A stretch of DNA of 64,000 bases from Rhodobacteraceae bacterium HIMB11 (GTDB taxonomy: Bacteria; Pseudomonadota; Alphaproteobacteria; Rhodobacterales; Rhodobacteraceae), in contig AVDB01000002.1 in the NCBI GenBank assembly GCA_000472185.1, positions 186,001 to 250,000 on the forward strand, in the 5' to 3' direction. Position 1 is the first letter of the stretch; each line of letters starts with the position of its first letter. The translations under genes and the position numbers were made by a program. The notes beneath the pieces are model-generated. The model saw only the letters and a program-made list of their open reading frames with translations. It did not search any database and was not told the DNA's origin. Positions 45,906-54,193 of this stretch are shown here, in pieces.

Positions 45906-46184
45906 ATGACACCCCATGCTGCTGAAACTTTTGCATTAAATGTTCTGACGTGGTTGGTTGGGGACGAAGATTTACTGCCCATCTTTATGAATTCCACGGG
46001 AACCGATGGGGACGCCCTGCGCGAAAATGCGGGATCACCTGAATTTTTGGGGGCCGTATTGGATTTTCTCCTTATGGATGATGCATGGGTTTTGCGATGT
46101 TGCGAAGAAACGGGGCTTGATCCAAATTTAATGATAACGGCGCGCGCGACGCTGCCGGGCGGTCAACAAATGCACTGGACTTAA
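45906..46184 (+). CDS. DUF3572 family protein
   Basis: 92 residues, matching DUF3572: EAFALNVLTWL-like opening (ETFALNVLTWLVGDEDLLPIF), then FLGAVLDFLLMDDAWVLRCC and a short C-terminal tail ending in HWT. The function is unknown. It is divergent from pleD, with 89 bases between, and is followed 54 bases later by an HAD-phosphatase gene. The association of this small gene with pleD is one I recall from other Rhodobacterales, which supports the pleD call. Cytoplasmic, with no membrane segment. Confidence 0.88.
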   Translation: MTPHAAETFALNVLTWLVGDEDLLPIFMNSTGTDGDALRENAGSPEFLGAVLDFLLMDDAWVLRCCEETGLDPNLMITARATLPGGQQMHWT

Positions 46185-46238
46185 ATGCGTTTATCAGGTT
46201 TGTGGACTGGATAGGACGATATGTAGATTGGAACGGTG

Positions 46239-46937
46239 ATGATACGCGGATTGGTGTTTGACAAAGATGGTACGCTCTTTGATTTCAAAACGACATGGAA
46301 TGCCTGGTCCGCTGGCTTGATCCGTCGCTTTTCCAATGGTGATCCCGACCGCGAAGCGGCACTGGCCGCGGCGGCGCATTTTGATATGGCGCGGCAAAGT
46401 TTCCTGCCCAGCAGTCCGATCATCGCAGGAACAAACCGCGAAGCGGCCGAAATTTTCGCAAGCGTTGTGACAGAACACAGCGTTGAAGAGTTGGAAGATA
46501 TTCTAATGAACGCAACCCTGGATGCCCCGCAGGCAGAGGTTGTTCCACTGGCTGATTATTTCGCGGATTTACATGCACGTGGTTTCAAAACAGGTGTCGT
46601 CACAAATGATACTGAGGCGGGCGCAATGTCCCATCTGCGTCAGGCGCGGGCGACGAAACATTTGGATTTTATCGCAGGATTTGACAGCGGATATGGCGCG
46701 AAACCCGCCCCTGATCCCCTTCTTGCGTTTGCAACGCGCGTGGGCCTTGCGCCTGCTCAGATCGCGATGGTGGGGGATAGCACGCATGATTTGGTATCCG
46801 CGAAACGGGCGGGGATGTATCGGATTGGTGTGTTGACGGGAATGGCGGATTACGATGATCTTGCGCCCTACGCTGATGTCGTCCTGCCCCACATCGGTCA
46901 TATCGTTGGGCATTTGCAGAATATTCAAAATGACTAG
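46239..46937 (+). CDS. HAD-family hydrolase (phosphoglycolate phosphatase-like)
   Basis: 232 residues. HAD motif I is VFDKDGTLFDF with the nucleophile Asp near residue 8; motif II is VVTNDTEAGA, motif III a Lys in GAKPAPDPLLAF, and motif IV is MVGDSTHDLVSAKRAG. An alpha-helical cap lies between motifs I and II, the C1-type phosphatase arrangement. The substrate is unknown; members of this subgroup act on phosphoglycolate and related small phosphates. The start is the ATG at 46239, overlapping a possible GTG at 46236. It is followed by the MttB-family gene 85 bases later on the same strand. Confidence 0.9.
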   Translation: MIRGLVFDKDGTLFDFKTTWNAWSAGLIRRFSNGDPDREAALAAAAHFDMARQSFLPSSPIIAGTNREAAEIFASVVTEHSVEELEDILMNATLDAPQAEVVPLADYFADLHARGFKTGVVTNDTEAGAMSHLRQARATKHLDFIAGFDSGYGAKPAPDPLLAFATRVGLAPAQIAMVGDSTHDLVSAKRAGMYRIGVLTGMADYDDLAPYADVVLPHIGHIVGHLQNIQND

Positions 46938-47022
46938 GCAAAACCGACGGATCACGTCGTAAATCGACAGGAAGAAGTATCCTGTGACCGCGATCTTTGT
47001 GAAAAAGAATGTGGAGAGACCG

Positions 47023-48582
47023 ATGTCAGAACCCCAAGCACGCCGCCGTCGCGGTGGTGGTCGTTCAGGAAATGCACAACGTCGCGGGATAACGGCGATT
47101 GATCAAATGCCATGGCGGATGATCGAAAATGTGGACCGTCCGACAGAACCGCTGAACGAAGAGGGTGTGCAGGCCATCCACAACGGCGCGATGCACATTC
47201 TGGAAAACATCGGCATTGAAATCCTGAATGATGAAGCCCGCCAAATTTTTGCAGATGCGGGATGTATTGTGAATGGCGAAAATGTCCGCTTTGGGCGCGA
47301 CTTTATCATGGAAATGGTCGCGAAAGCACCCAGTCAGTTTGACATGGTGCCACGCAACCCTGATCGCACGGTCACCATTGGCGGGAATACATTAACCTTT
47401 GTCAACGTGTCATCGCCCCCAAACTACTATGATATTGAATTGGGGAAAAAGGTGTCTGGCACACGTGAACAGTGTCAAAACCTGATCAAGCTTAGCCAAT
47501 ATTTCAACTGTATTCATATGGTTGGTGGTTATCCTGTTGAACCCGTTGATGTGCATGCCAGCGTGCGACATTTGGATGTGCTTTATGATAAATTGACCCT
47601 GACGGATAAGGTTGCGCATGCCTATTCATTGGGGAAAGAGCGCGTCGAAGATGTCATGGAAATGGTGCGCATCGCAGGCGGTTTAACCCATGAAGAGTTT
47701 GAGGCGCAGCCGCGGATGTACACAAACATCAATTCGACATCGCCGCTGAAACACGACATTCCCATGTTGGATGGGTGGATGCGACTGGCACGGCGCAATC
47801 AGGGCTTGGTTGTAACCCCCTTTACACTGGCGGGTGCCATGGCGCCTGTCACAATGGCGGGCGCAGTTGCCCAATCCTTGGCCGAGGGGTTGGTTGCCGT
47901 GGCCTTGGCGCAATGGATACGTCCCGGTGCGGCCTGTGTGATCGGTACATTTACATCAAATGTGGACATGAAATCAGGTGCACCTGCCTTTGGCACACCC
48001 GAATACATGCGGGCCACGCAAATGACGGGACAGTTGGCGCGGTTTTACGGATTGCCGATGCGATCCTCGGGCGTGTGTGCGGCCAATGTGCCCGATGGGC
48101 AGGCGATGTGGGAAACATCCAATTCCCTTTGGGCCGCCGTGCAATCGGGTACAAACATGGTCTATCACGCTGCGGGATGGCTTGAAGGTGGGTTGATCGC
48201 ATCCCCCGAAAAATTCATCATGGATTGCGAGGTATTGCAACATATCCAGCGCTACATGGAACCTGCAACCTATGCCACAACACTTGATGATATCGCGCTG
48301 GACGCGATTGAAGAGGTCGGGCCAAATGGCCACTTCTTTGGAATTCAGCACACCCAAGAACGCTATACCACTGCATTCTATCAGCCGTTTGTTTCGGATT
48401 GGCGCAACTTTGAAGCTTGGGACGCCGCAGGTGGTGTTTGGACACCTGAGCGTGCGCATAAAATCTACAAACAGATATTGGCCGAGTTTGAGGCACCGCA
48501 TATGGATGAGGCGATCAAAGAAGAGCTGAAAGACTTTGTCGATCGCCGCAAAGCCGAAGGTGGCGCGCCAACTGATTTTTAG
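47023..48582 (+). CDS. MttB/MtgB-family (trimethylamine methyltransferase-like) protein without pyrrolysine
   Basis: 519 residues of the COG5598 corrinoid-dependent methyltransferase family. A basic RRRRGGGRSG N-terminus precedes the TIM-barrel core, with VGGYPVEPVDVHASVRHLDV and LTPFTLAGAMAPVTMAGAV-like segments and GAPAFGTPEYMRATQMTGQL near residues 320-350. No in-frame TAG is present, so this is the non-pyrrolysine branch, whose characterised members transfer a methyl group from glycine betaine or other quaternary amines to a corrinoid protein. No corrinoid protein or second methyltransferase gene is adjacent. The start at 47023 is preceded by GGAGAG; an earlier ATG adds 13 residues. Betaine/choline relevance is supported by betC nearby. 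Confidence 0.9.
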   Translation: MSEPQARRRRGGGRSGNAQRRGITAIDQMPWRMIENVDRPTEPLNEEGVQAIHNGAMHILENIGIEILNDEARQIFADAGCIVNGENVRFGRDFIMEMVAKAPSQFDMVPRNPDRTVTIGGNTLTFVNVSSPPNYYDIELGKKVSGTREQCQNLIKLSQYFNCIHMVGGYPVEPVDVHASVRHLDVLYDKLTLTDKVAHAYSLGKERVEDVMEMVRIAGGLTHEEFEAQPRMYTNINSTSPLKHDIPMLDGWMRLARRNQGLVVTPFTLAGAMAPVTMAGAVAQSLAEGLVAVALAQWIRPGAACVIGTFTSNVDMKSGAPAFGTPEYMRATQMTGQLARFYGLPMRSSGVCAANVPDGQAMWETSNSLWAAVQSGTNMVYHAAGWLEGGLIASPEKFIMDCEVLQHIQRYMEPATYATTLDDIALDAIEEVGPNGHFFGIQHTQERYTTAFYQPFVSDWRNFEAWDAAGGVWTPERAHKIYKQILAEFEAPHMDEAIKEELKDFVDRRKAEGGAPTDF

Positions 48583-48636
48583 GCTGTTCATCATTTCCTA
48601 AAGAATCTTGGCAATCCTGCGCGTCAGGAGGTGCCA

Positions 48637-49221
48637 ATGTTAGGTGTTGTGAATAAAGCGATCGAGGCGTTGGTTTGTCAGCGGTATGGGGACAAACTTT
48701 GGGCTGATTTGCTGATTGATCTGTCCCTGCCTGGGTATGAGTTTGAGGCGATGCTGACTTAAGAGGATGGCATCACCTATGATCTGATTGACCGTTTGGC
48801 GAAACGACAATCTAAAATGCATCAAGACGTGCTTGAGGATATTGGCGGTTATCTGGTTGCCGAAGATAGCCAAGCGTCCATCCGCCGCCTGTTACGGTTC
48901 GGTGAGGCAACGTTTGAGGATTTTTTACTATCCCTTGATGATCTGAATGACCGCGTGGCTTTGGCATTGGATATTTTGGAAATGCCACTGATCCGCGTTC
49001 TTCCGCTTTCTGCAGAAAAAATACATGTGCGTGTGGCCCCAAAATGGCACGGGTTCAGTGATGTTTTGGTGGGTCCGCTGCGTGCCTTGGCGGATGATTA
49101 CGGCGCGTTAGTGTTCATGGATCGTTTGGCCGATACCGATCAGACCGAGTGCATTGAGGTGATTTTAATCGACCATCATCACAGTGCGGGAACCAGTTTC
49201 GATTTGGCGGCATCCTCATGA
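48637..49221 (+). pseudogene. H-NOX-like (heme-NO-binding family) sensor, interrupted by an in-frame TAA
   Basis: A single frame of about 194 residues is broken by TAA at 48760-48762, after residue 41. The first part (MLGVVNKAIEALVCQRYGDK) and the remainder (EDGITYDLIDRLAKRQSKM, GGYLVAEDSQASIRRLLRFG) follow the H-NOX pattern. At the proximal-histidine position the sequence is LDDLNDRV (Asn near residue 104), and the YxSxR heme-propionate motif reads VAPKWHG, so heme binding looks lost as well. A possible restart after the stop (TTG near 48796) could yield a truncated product. It overlaps the start of the diguanylate cyclase gene by four bases (ATGA). Family call by eye. Confidence 0.72.
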
Positions 49222-50162
49222 CAACAACACCCTTTGATATCCTTTGCCCGCAACATTTGTGTTTTGATAATGACGGTATAATCACACATGTTGGCCCTGG
49301 TTTGCGTTCGGTGATTTCGCCTGCTGCAGATCAATCTTTGTTTGATTTGCTGACGATTTTGCGGCCCCTTGGAGTTTCTGATTTACCCACGCTTTTTGCC
49401 CATGCGGGCCGCGCGTTAAGCGTTGAAATTCAGGGGCACGATGATCTGCGCCTGCGCGGTGTGGTTGCGCGACATGGGCAGGGCGGTGTTCTTAGCCTAT
49501 CCTTTGGCATTGCGCTTCAAAGCGCGATTAAACGCTATCGCCTGACGCTGCAGGATTTTGCACCAACTGATTTGGCACATGAGATGCTTTACCTGATCGA
49601 GGTCAATCAGGCCGCGATGAGCGCGTCACGCTCCCTTACCGAACGTTTGCAGGGGGCAAAAATGTTGGCCGAGGAACAAGCGCATTCAGACACATTAACG
49701 GGTCTGCGCAATCGGCGATCTTTGGAACGGATTTTGAATCATTTGGCGCAAACCGATGAAAGCTTTTCTTTGATCCAGATTGATTTGGATTATTTCAAAT
49801 CGGTGAATGACACCCTGGGGCATGCCGCGGGGGACTTGATTTTGCAACATGTCGCCAATGTCCTGCGACGCGAAACACGTCATGATGATTTTCTTATTCG
49901 TATGGGCGGGGATGAATTCCTATTGGTGATTAAACACCTGACCGATCATGCGCGATTGATGTCGCTTTCTACCGCGCTTATTCGTGGGATCGAAGAACCC
50001 CAAGAGTATGATGGAACGCCCTGTCAAATTTCGGCAAGCCTTGGTGTGCTGGTCCAAGTGGGCGGCACCCCGTGGGAGGCGGCGGATGTGTTACATCGTG
50101 TGGATGAAGCGGTTTATGCCTCAAAACATGGGGGGCGGGGACAGGCGAATTTCGCGGCCTGA
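49218..50162 (+). CDS. Diguanylate cyclase with N-terminal HNOBA-like domain
   Basis: 314 residues. The N-terminal 130 or so residues (PFDILCPQHLCFDNDGIITHV, LRSVISPAADQSLFDLLTIL) have a PAS-like character matching the heme-NO-binding-associated (HNOBA) domain found in partners of H-NOX proteins. A helical linker (SASRSLTERLQGAKMLAEEQ) leads to the GGDEF domain from about residue 155 (DTLTGLRNRRSLERIL, QIDLDYFKSVNDTLGHAAGD). The active site is IRMGGDEFLLVI, with inhibitory-site RHDD five residues earlier, so c-di-GMP synthesis and product control look intact. It overlaps the upstream sensor gene by four bases and converges with betC. Confidence 0.88.
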   Translation: MTTTPFDILCPQHLCFDNDGIITHVGPGLRSVISPAADQSLFDLLTILRPLGVSDLPTLFAHAGRALSVEIQGHDDLRLRGVVARHGQGGVLSLSFGIALQSAIKRYRLTLQDFAPTDLAHEMLYLIEVNQAAMSASRSLTERLQGAKMLAEEQAHSDTLTGLRNRRSLERILNHLAQTDESFSLIQIDLDYFKSVNDTLGHAAGDLILQHVANVLRRETRHDDFLIRMGGDEFLLVIKHLTDHARLMSLSTALIRGIEEPQEYDGTPCQISASLGVLVQVGGTPWEAADVLHRVDEAVYASKHGGRGQANFAA

Positions 50163-50172
50163 GGGGGGGCGC

Positions 50173-51666
50173 TTAAATATGTTTAAACGCCCATTCGTTG
50201 TACCCTTGTTCGCCACGGTACCAAATCACCTGATCCTTGCCCGTTTCATTGTGGTTCCAACGTTGTTTTTCGCCTTCGCCCATAGCAGCACGGACCAACA
50301 TGCGGCGTTTCTGGCTTTGTTTGATGTCACGGGTTAGGGCGGTTTCGTCCCATTTTCGCGCACATTCATCGCGGAACATTTGCATCCGTGTTGCCTGTGT
50401 TGGATCATCCGCTAGGTTCGCACGTTCATCGGGGTCATCGGCCACGTTAAACAGCAATTCACCATCCACGGAGGAGGCGATGTATTTATAATCCCCCTCA
50501 CGGATCATAAAGATCGGAACAGGTGTGGTTTCGGCCAAATATTCGGCATAAATCTTACGTCTGCGCGCGTCTTGCCCCTGCCCGATTAGCGAGAGCAGAT
50601 CAACGCCCTCTAACGGCTCAATCGCTTCGTCAATCCCCGCAATCGCGTTGAACGTAGGCAGCAGGTCAACCAAGGACACCAATTCACGCACCCGTGCAGG
50701 CGCAATCCACGGCGCATTAACGATCAATGGAATATGCATCGATTTTTCAAAGAAATGCTTTTTGAACCACATCCCGCGTTCGCCCAACATTTCCCCATGA
50801 TCGGATGTGAAAAAGATCACTGTATTTTGATCCGCACCTGTATTTTTCAGTGCCTCCAAAACGCGCGAAACCAAATGATCAATGTAACTGATCGATCCGT
50901 AATAGGCGCGAATGGCTGTGCGAATTTCATCATCGCTAAACTCCACGCCCAACATTCCGAAATCCTTTAGCAGGCGTAGGGAATGGGGATCATGCGCATC
51001 CTCGGACAAGGGTCCAACCGAGGGCAGGGGGATTTCCACATCCTCATATAAATCCCAGTATTCCTTTTGGCACAAATAGGGTTCGTGCGGATGGGTATAG
51101 GACACCTGCAGGAAGAAGGGGCGCGGATCATCCGAACGTGCCATGTCATAAATATGCTGGATCGCCTGATGCGTGACCTCTTCATCATAATCAATCTGAA
51201 CCGAGCGATGACACACCCCGGCAATACGCACCGCACGGGGATCGTTCGTGTCACGCTTCCCCTCATGCTCCCAATTTGGGACCCATGCAAAATCTGCGGG
51301 ATAAAGGTCGGCTGTCAGACGTTTTTCAAACCCATGAAACTGATCTGGCCCGATAAAATGCATCTTACCCGAAAGGGCGGTTTGATACCCGCCTGCACGT
51401 AGGTAATGAGCATAGGTTGGGATTTCCGCGGAAAACTCGGCCGCATTGTCATAAGCGCCAACTGTTGAACACAACTGCCCCGTTGCCATCGAAAATCGGG
51501 ACGGCGCGCACAGAGGAAAGTTGCAATAGGCCGTTTCAAACACCACCCCATTTGCGGCCAAGGCATCCAACGTTGGCGCATGACAGATTCCATCCCCATA
51601 GGATTTCAACGTCTGCGCGGTCAGCTGATCCACCTGAATGAATAAAATATTGGGACGGTCCGTCAT
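50173..51666 (-). CDS. betC: Choline-sulfatase
   Basis: 497 residues. It hydrolyses choline-O-sulfate to choline and sulfate. The sulfatase Cys that is converted to formylglycine is in LCAPSRFSMATGQ near residue 53 (CxPSR motif). Metal ligands appear in FIQVDQLTAQ and FFTSDHGEMLGERGMW. The C-terminal domain ending VIWYRGEQGYNEWAF is the choline-sulfatase-specific tail. There is no betA/betB/betI nearby, unlike the usual bet operon. AGGAG lies eight bases before the ATG at 51666. No signal peptide is seen, so it acts in the cytoplasm after uptake of the substrate. Confidence 0.93.
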   Translation of the reverse strand: MTDRPNILFIQVDQLTAQTLKSYGDGICHAPTLDALAANGVVFETAYCNFPLCAPSRFSMATGQLCSTVGAYDNAAEFSAEIPTYAHYLRAGGYQTALSGKMHFIGPDQFHGFEKRLTADLYPADFAWVPNWEHEGKRDTNDPRAVRIAGVCHRSVQIDYDEEVTHQAIQHIYDMARSDDPRPFFLQVSYTHPHEPYLCQKEYWDLYEDVEIPLPSVGPLSEDAHDPHSLRLLKDFGMLGVEFSDDEIRTAIRAYYGSISYIDHLVSRVLEALKNTGADQNTVIFFTSDHGEMLGERGMWFKKHFFEKSMHIPLIVNAPWIAPARVRELVSLVDLLPTFNAIAGIDEAIEPLEGVDLLSLIGQGQDARRRKIYAEYLAETTPVPIFMIREGDYKYIASSVDGELLFNVADDPDERANLADDPTQATRMQMFRDECARKWDETALTRDIKQSQKRRMLVRAAMGEGEKQRWNHNETGKDQVIWYRGEQGYNEWAFKHI

Positions 51667-51782
51667 CACATGGCTCCTATTCGCGTGGGACGATGTTTCT
51701 GCAAATTACTGTGTATGTCTAGACGAAAGCGACAGGTTATTGTCACTTCTGTGGGCATGCCATTCGGTTTTTGGATGGATCG

Positions 51783-51971
51783 TTAATGCGCGGCCTTCGC
51801 CCAACGCGCATGAAACGCATCCCGCGTCACGCCCACACGAAACGCTTCAAACGCGGCCATCTTGTAATCGGCATCCAACGTTTTGGCGCAGTCCTCGCAA
51901 AAACAGCGGTAAAAGGGATTGCGATTTGAAAAATCAATCCGCCCCTCACAGGCCCAACATATTTCTTGCAT
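51783..51971 (-). CDS. Small CxxC zinc-ribbon-like protein
   Basis: 62 residues. Two Cys pairs, CWAC near the N-terminus and CFCEDC about 17 residues later, form a likely treble-clef or zinc-ribbon site. The rest is a short helical tail (DADYKMAAFEAFRVGVTRDAF) ending in a basic WAKAAH. A GGGAAA lies upstream of the ATG at 51971; longer in-frame starts exist but read poorly. I do not recognise the family. It is on the same strand as betC, upstream of it by about 117 bases. It may be a real gene of unknown function or a remnant. Confidence 0.5.
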   Translation of the reverse strand: MQEICWACEGRIDFSNRNPFYRCFCEDCAKTLDADYKMAAFEAFRVGVTRDAFHARWAKAAH

Positions 51972-52116
51972 CACGCGTTTCCCGATGTTTTCTCGCGTTG
52001 AGAATAGCACGCGATATGGTTGAGATGTAAGAGGTTTCAATATTTCGGGGCACCGCATCCGAATGGGCAGCGTAGCCACTTTTACATAAAAGGGGCCTAG
52101 TTTGGAGTAGAGACTC

Positions 52117-52203
52117 GCGTGGCTTGGAAAAGAGACCGAAGAAGAAGCACGCCGTTACAGTCGGTCCGCTGATCTGAAAAAAGTAATCTCAACAAGTGCC
52201 TGA
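52117..52203 (+). pseudogene. C-terminal remnant of a phage-type tyrosine recombinase (integrase)
   Basis: Between 51972 and the tRNA at 52276 (304 bases) there is no intact gene. A short frame reads AWLGKETEEEARRYSRSADL, then KKVISTSA and a stop at 52201-52203. This matches the end of phage integrases, where the LGH box precedes the catalytic Tyr (here RRY). The usual His is replaced by Lys (LGK), and a stop lies upstream in this frame at 52108-52110, so it is a decayed fragment. It sits 73 bases beyond the 3' end of tRNA-Glu, a common integration site. The remaining bases hold nothing recognisable. The call rests on about 28 residues. Confidence 0.5.
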
Positions 52204-52275
52204 TTGCCAAATCACACTAAAAAGTACCAACTTTCCACACTTAAGTCTTTGATTTTAAATGAAAAAATAAAACAG

Positions 52276-52350
52276 TGGCAGCCCGTAGGGGAATCGAACC
52301 CCTCTTTCCAGGTTGAAAACCTGGCGTCCTAACCGATAGACGAACGGGCC
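52276..52350 (-). tRNA. tRNA-Glu (anticodon TTC)
   Basis: The minus strand folds into a full cloverleaf. The acceptor stem GGCCCGT pairs with ACGGGCT, leaving a G discriminator and an encoded CCA. The anticodon arm is CCAGG-TTTTCAA-CCTGG with TTC as anticodon, and the T arm contains GGTTCGATTCC. It is a single-copy gene in this window, between recJ and an integrase remnant. Confidence 0.97.
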
Positions 52351-52438
52351 AGCGCTGCTGTGAAGCGGTGTTTAGGCGAGGCGTGTCATCTGTGCAAGAG
52401 GAAAATCGTCTTTTGGAATAAAATTTTAACGAATTTTT

Positions 52439-54187
52439 TTATTCGCCTGCAAAGGCGGCGTCTTCGATCCGCAATTGTACGGATTGGCGGCCTTGCCATG
52501 TGTTAATGTCCAGTCGTCCTGCGACATGGACCAACCGCCCGCCGTGATTTTCCAAGGCATATCCCAGTTCCGTATCAAACGCACCAAAGCAGATGCCGTC
52601 CACCGATGCCCCAACACCGTCACCGATGCGCAGTTTTAGGTGATTGCTGCCCACGCGTTTGGCAAATTGGATTTTCACCTCTGGCATAACAAAGCGGGGG
52701 CCTGCCGCACCCGCGCCAAACGGCCCTGCCTGTTCCACCAATTCAACCAATTCAACCTGTGCCGCAGAGGGCATCAATATACCATCTAGGCGCAGATCCT
52801 TGGGGCCCAGATCACCCGCCCCCTGACGCGCCATCAACTCGGCCAATCGCGCCATCGCGGGTTTCAGTTGCGCACGTGTCAGGCTTAGCCCCGCAGCCAT
52901 CTTATGTCCGCCGCCTTTGGTCAGGTGTCCTTCTGAGACGAGCTTTTGGATTTGTGCGCCCAGATCAATACCTGTCACCGAACGGCCTGACCCTTTGCCC
53001 TCATCCCCATCAAAGCCAATCACAATCGCGGGGCGGTTTGTTGCCTCTTTCAGGCGCGAGGCGACAATGCCAACAACGCCCGGATGCCATCCATCCCCTG
53101 CGGCCCAAACCAGTGGCGCGTCCAAACCGCGTGTCTCAGCTTGGGAAAGAGCGGCGTCACGGACGTGGTTTTCGACCTCGCGGCGTTCACTGTTCAGGGT
53201 GTCCAATCGTTGGGCCAATGCTTGCGCCTCTGACGGTGTGGCGCTGGCCAAAAGGCGTGCGCCCAAATCGGCCTGCCCGATGCGCCCGCCTGCGTTGATG
53301 CGCGGGCCCAAAACGAACCCGAGGTGATAGGCGGTTGGGGCCGTATCCACACGCGCCAAATCGCATAGGGCCACAATGCCAGGTCGTTCGCGTCGCGCCA
53401 TTACACGCAGGCCTTGGCGCACGAAAGCGCGGTTCACCCCGATCAGCGAGGCGACATCCGCGACGGTGGCAAGGCCGACCAAATCCAGATAGGACATCAG
53501 ATCGGGACCGTCCCCAGCCCCTTTGGCACGCAGAACACGTCGTGCCTCAACCAGCGTTAGGAATACAACTGCCGCTGCGCACAGATGGGCCAAGTCCCCC
53601 GTTTCGTCCTGTCGATTTGGGTTCACAACGGCCAAGCAATTGGGCAGGGTTTCGCCCCCCAAATGATGATCCAAAATGATGATATCTGCGGCGTGACCCG
53701 CACCGATCGCCTCATGACTTAACGTGCCGCAATCGACGCAAATGATTAGATCGTGTTTGGCCGCCAATTCCGACATTGCAGTGGGGTTCGGCCCGTAGCC
53801 TTCGTCAATACGGTCTGGGACATAAAGGGTGCATTGCACGCCAAAATGTCGATACCAATTGATAAGTTGCGCAGCCGATGTACCGCCATCCACATCATAA
53901 TCCGCAAAAACCGCAACGCGTTGTTTGCCAAGTGCCGCCGTAACAATGCGCGCAGCGGCGGTTTCCATATCCTTTAGGGATCTGGGATCGGGTAATAGAT
54001 CGCGCAGTTGTGGCGACAGATAGCCATCTACCTCTGTGTCTTGAACGCCAAGGCGGGCAAGAACATTACACAATGCAGGGGGATGTTGTGTGGTTTGCGC
54101 CAAGGCCGCGGCGTGGCGTTCGACGCCAGCATCCGGGCCGATCCAGCGTCGGCCCGAGAGTGAGGTATCAACTCCAAGATACCCCAA
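52439..54187 (-). CDS. recJ: Single-stranded-DNA-specific exonuclease RecJ
   Basis: 582 residues. It degrades single-stranded DNA 5' to 3' in recombination and mismatch repair. DHH-family motifs: VAVFADYDVDGGTSAAQLI (motif I), ICVDCGTLSHEA and IILDHHLGG (DHH), and LGPRINAGGRIGQADLGARL. The C-terminal DHHA1 region carries SGRSVTGIDLGAQIQ and GGGHKMAAGL. The likely start is TTG at 54187, giving MGYLGVDTSLSGRRW, the opening expected for the family; no in-frame ATG lies nearby. It begins six bases after the glpX stop, so it is coupled to it. It is the last gene of hom-glpX-recJ. Confidence 0.94.
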   Translation of the reverse strand: MGYLGVDTSLSGRRWIGPDAGVERHAAALAQTTQHPPALCNVLARLGVQDTEVDGYLSPQLRDLLPDPRSLKDMETAAARIVTAALGKQRVAVFADYDVDGGTSAAQLINWYRHFGVQCTLYVPDRIDEGYGPNPTAMSELAAKHDLIICVDCGTLSHEAIGAGHAADIIILDHHLGGETLPNCLAVVNPNRQDETGDLAHLCAAAVVFLTLVEARRVLRAKGAGDGPDLMSYLDLVGLATVADVASLIGVNRAFVRQGLRVMARRERPGIVALCDLARVDTAPTAYHLGFVLGPRINAGGRIGQADLGARLLASATPSEAQALAQRLDTLNSERREVENHVRDAALSQAETRGLDAPLVWAAGDGWHPGVVGIVASRLKEATNRPAIVIGFDGDEGKGSGRSVTGIDLGAQIQKLVSEGHLTKGGGHKMAAGLSLTRAQLKPAMARLAELMARQGAGDLGPKDLRLDGILMPSAAQVELVELVEQAGPFGAGAAGPRFVMPEVKIQFAKRVGSNHLKLRIGDGVGASVDGICFGAFDTELGYALENHGGRLVHVAGRLDINTWQGRQSVQLRIEDAAFAGE

Positions 54188-54193
54188 GTCCGA

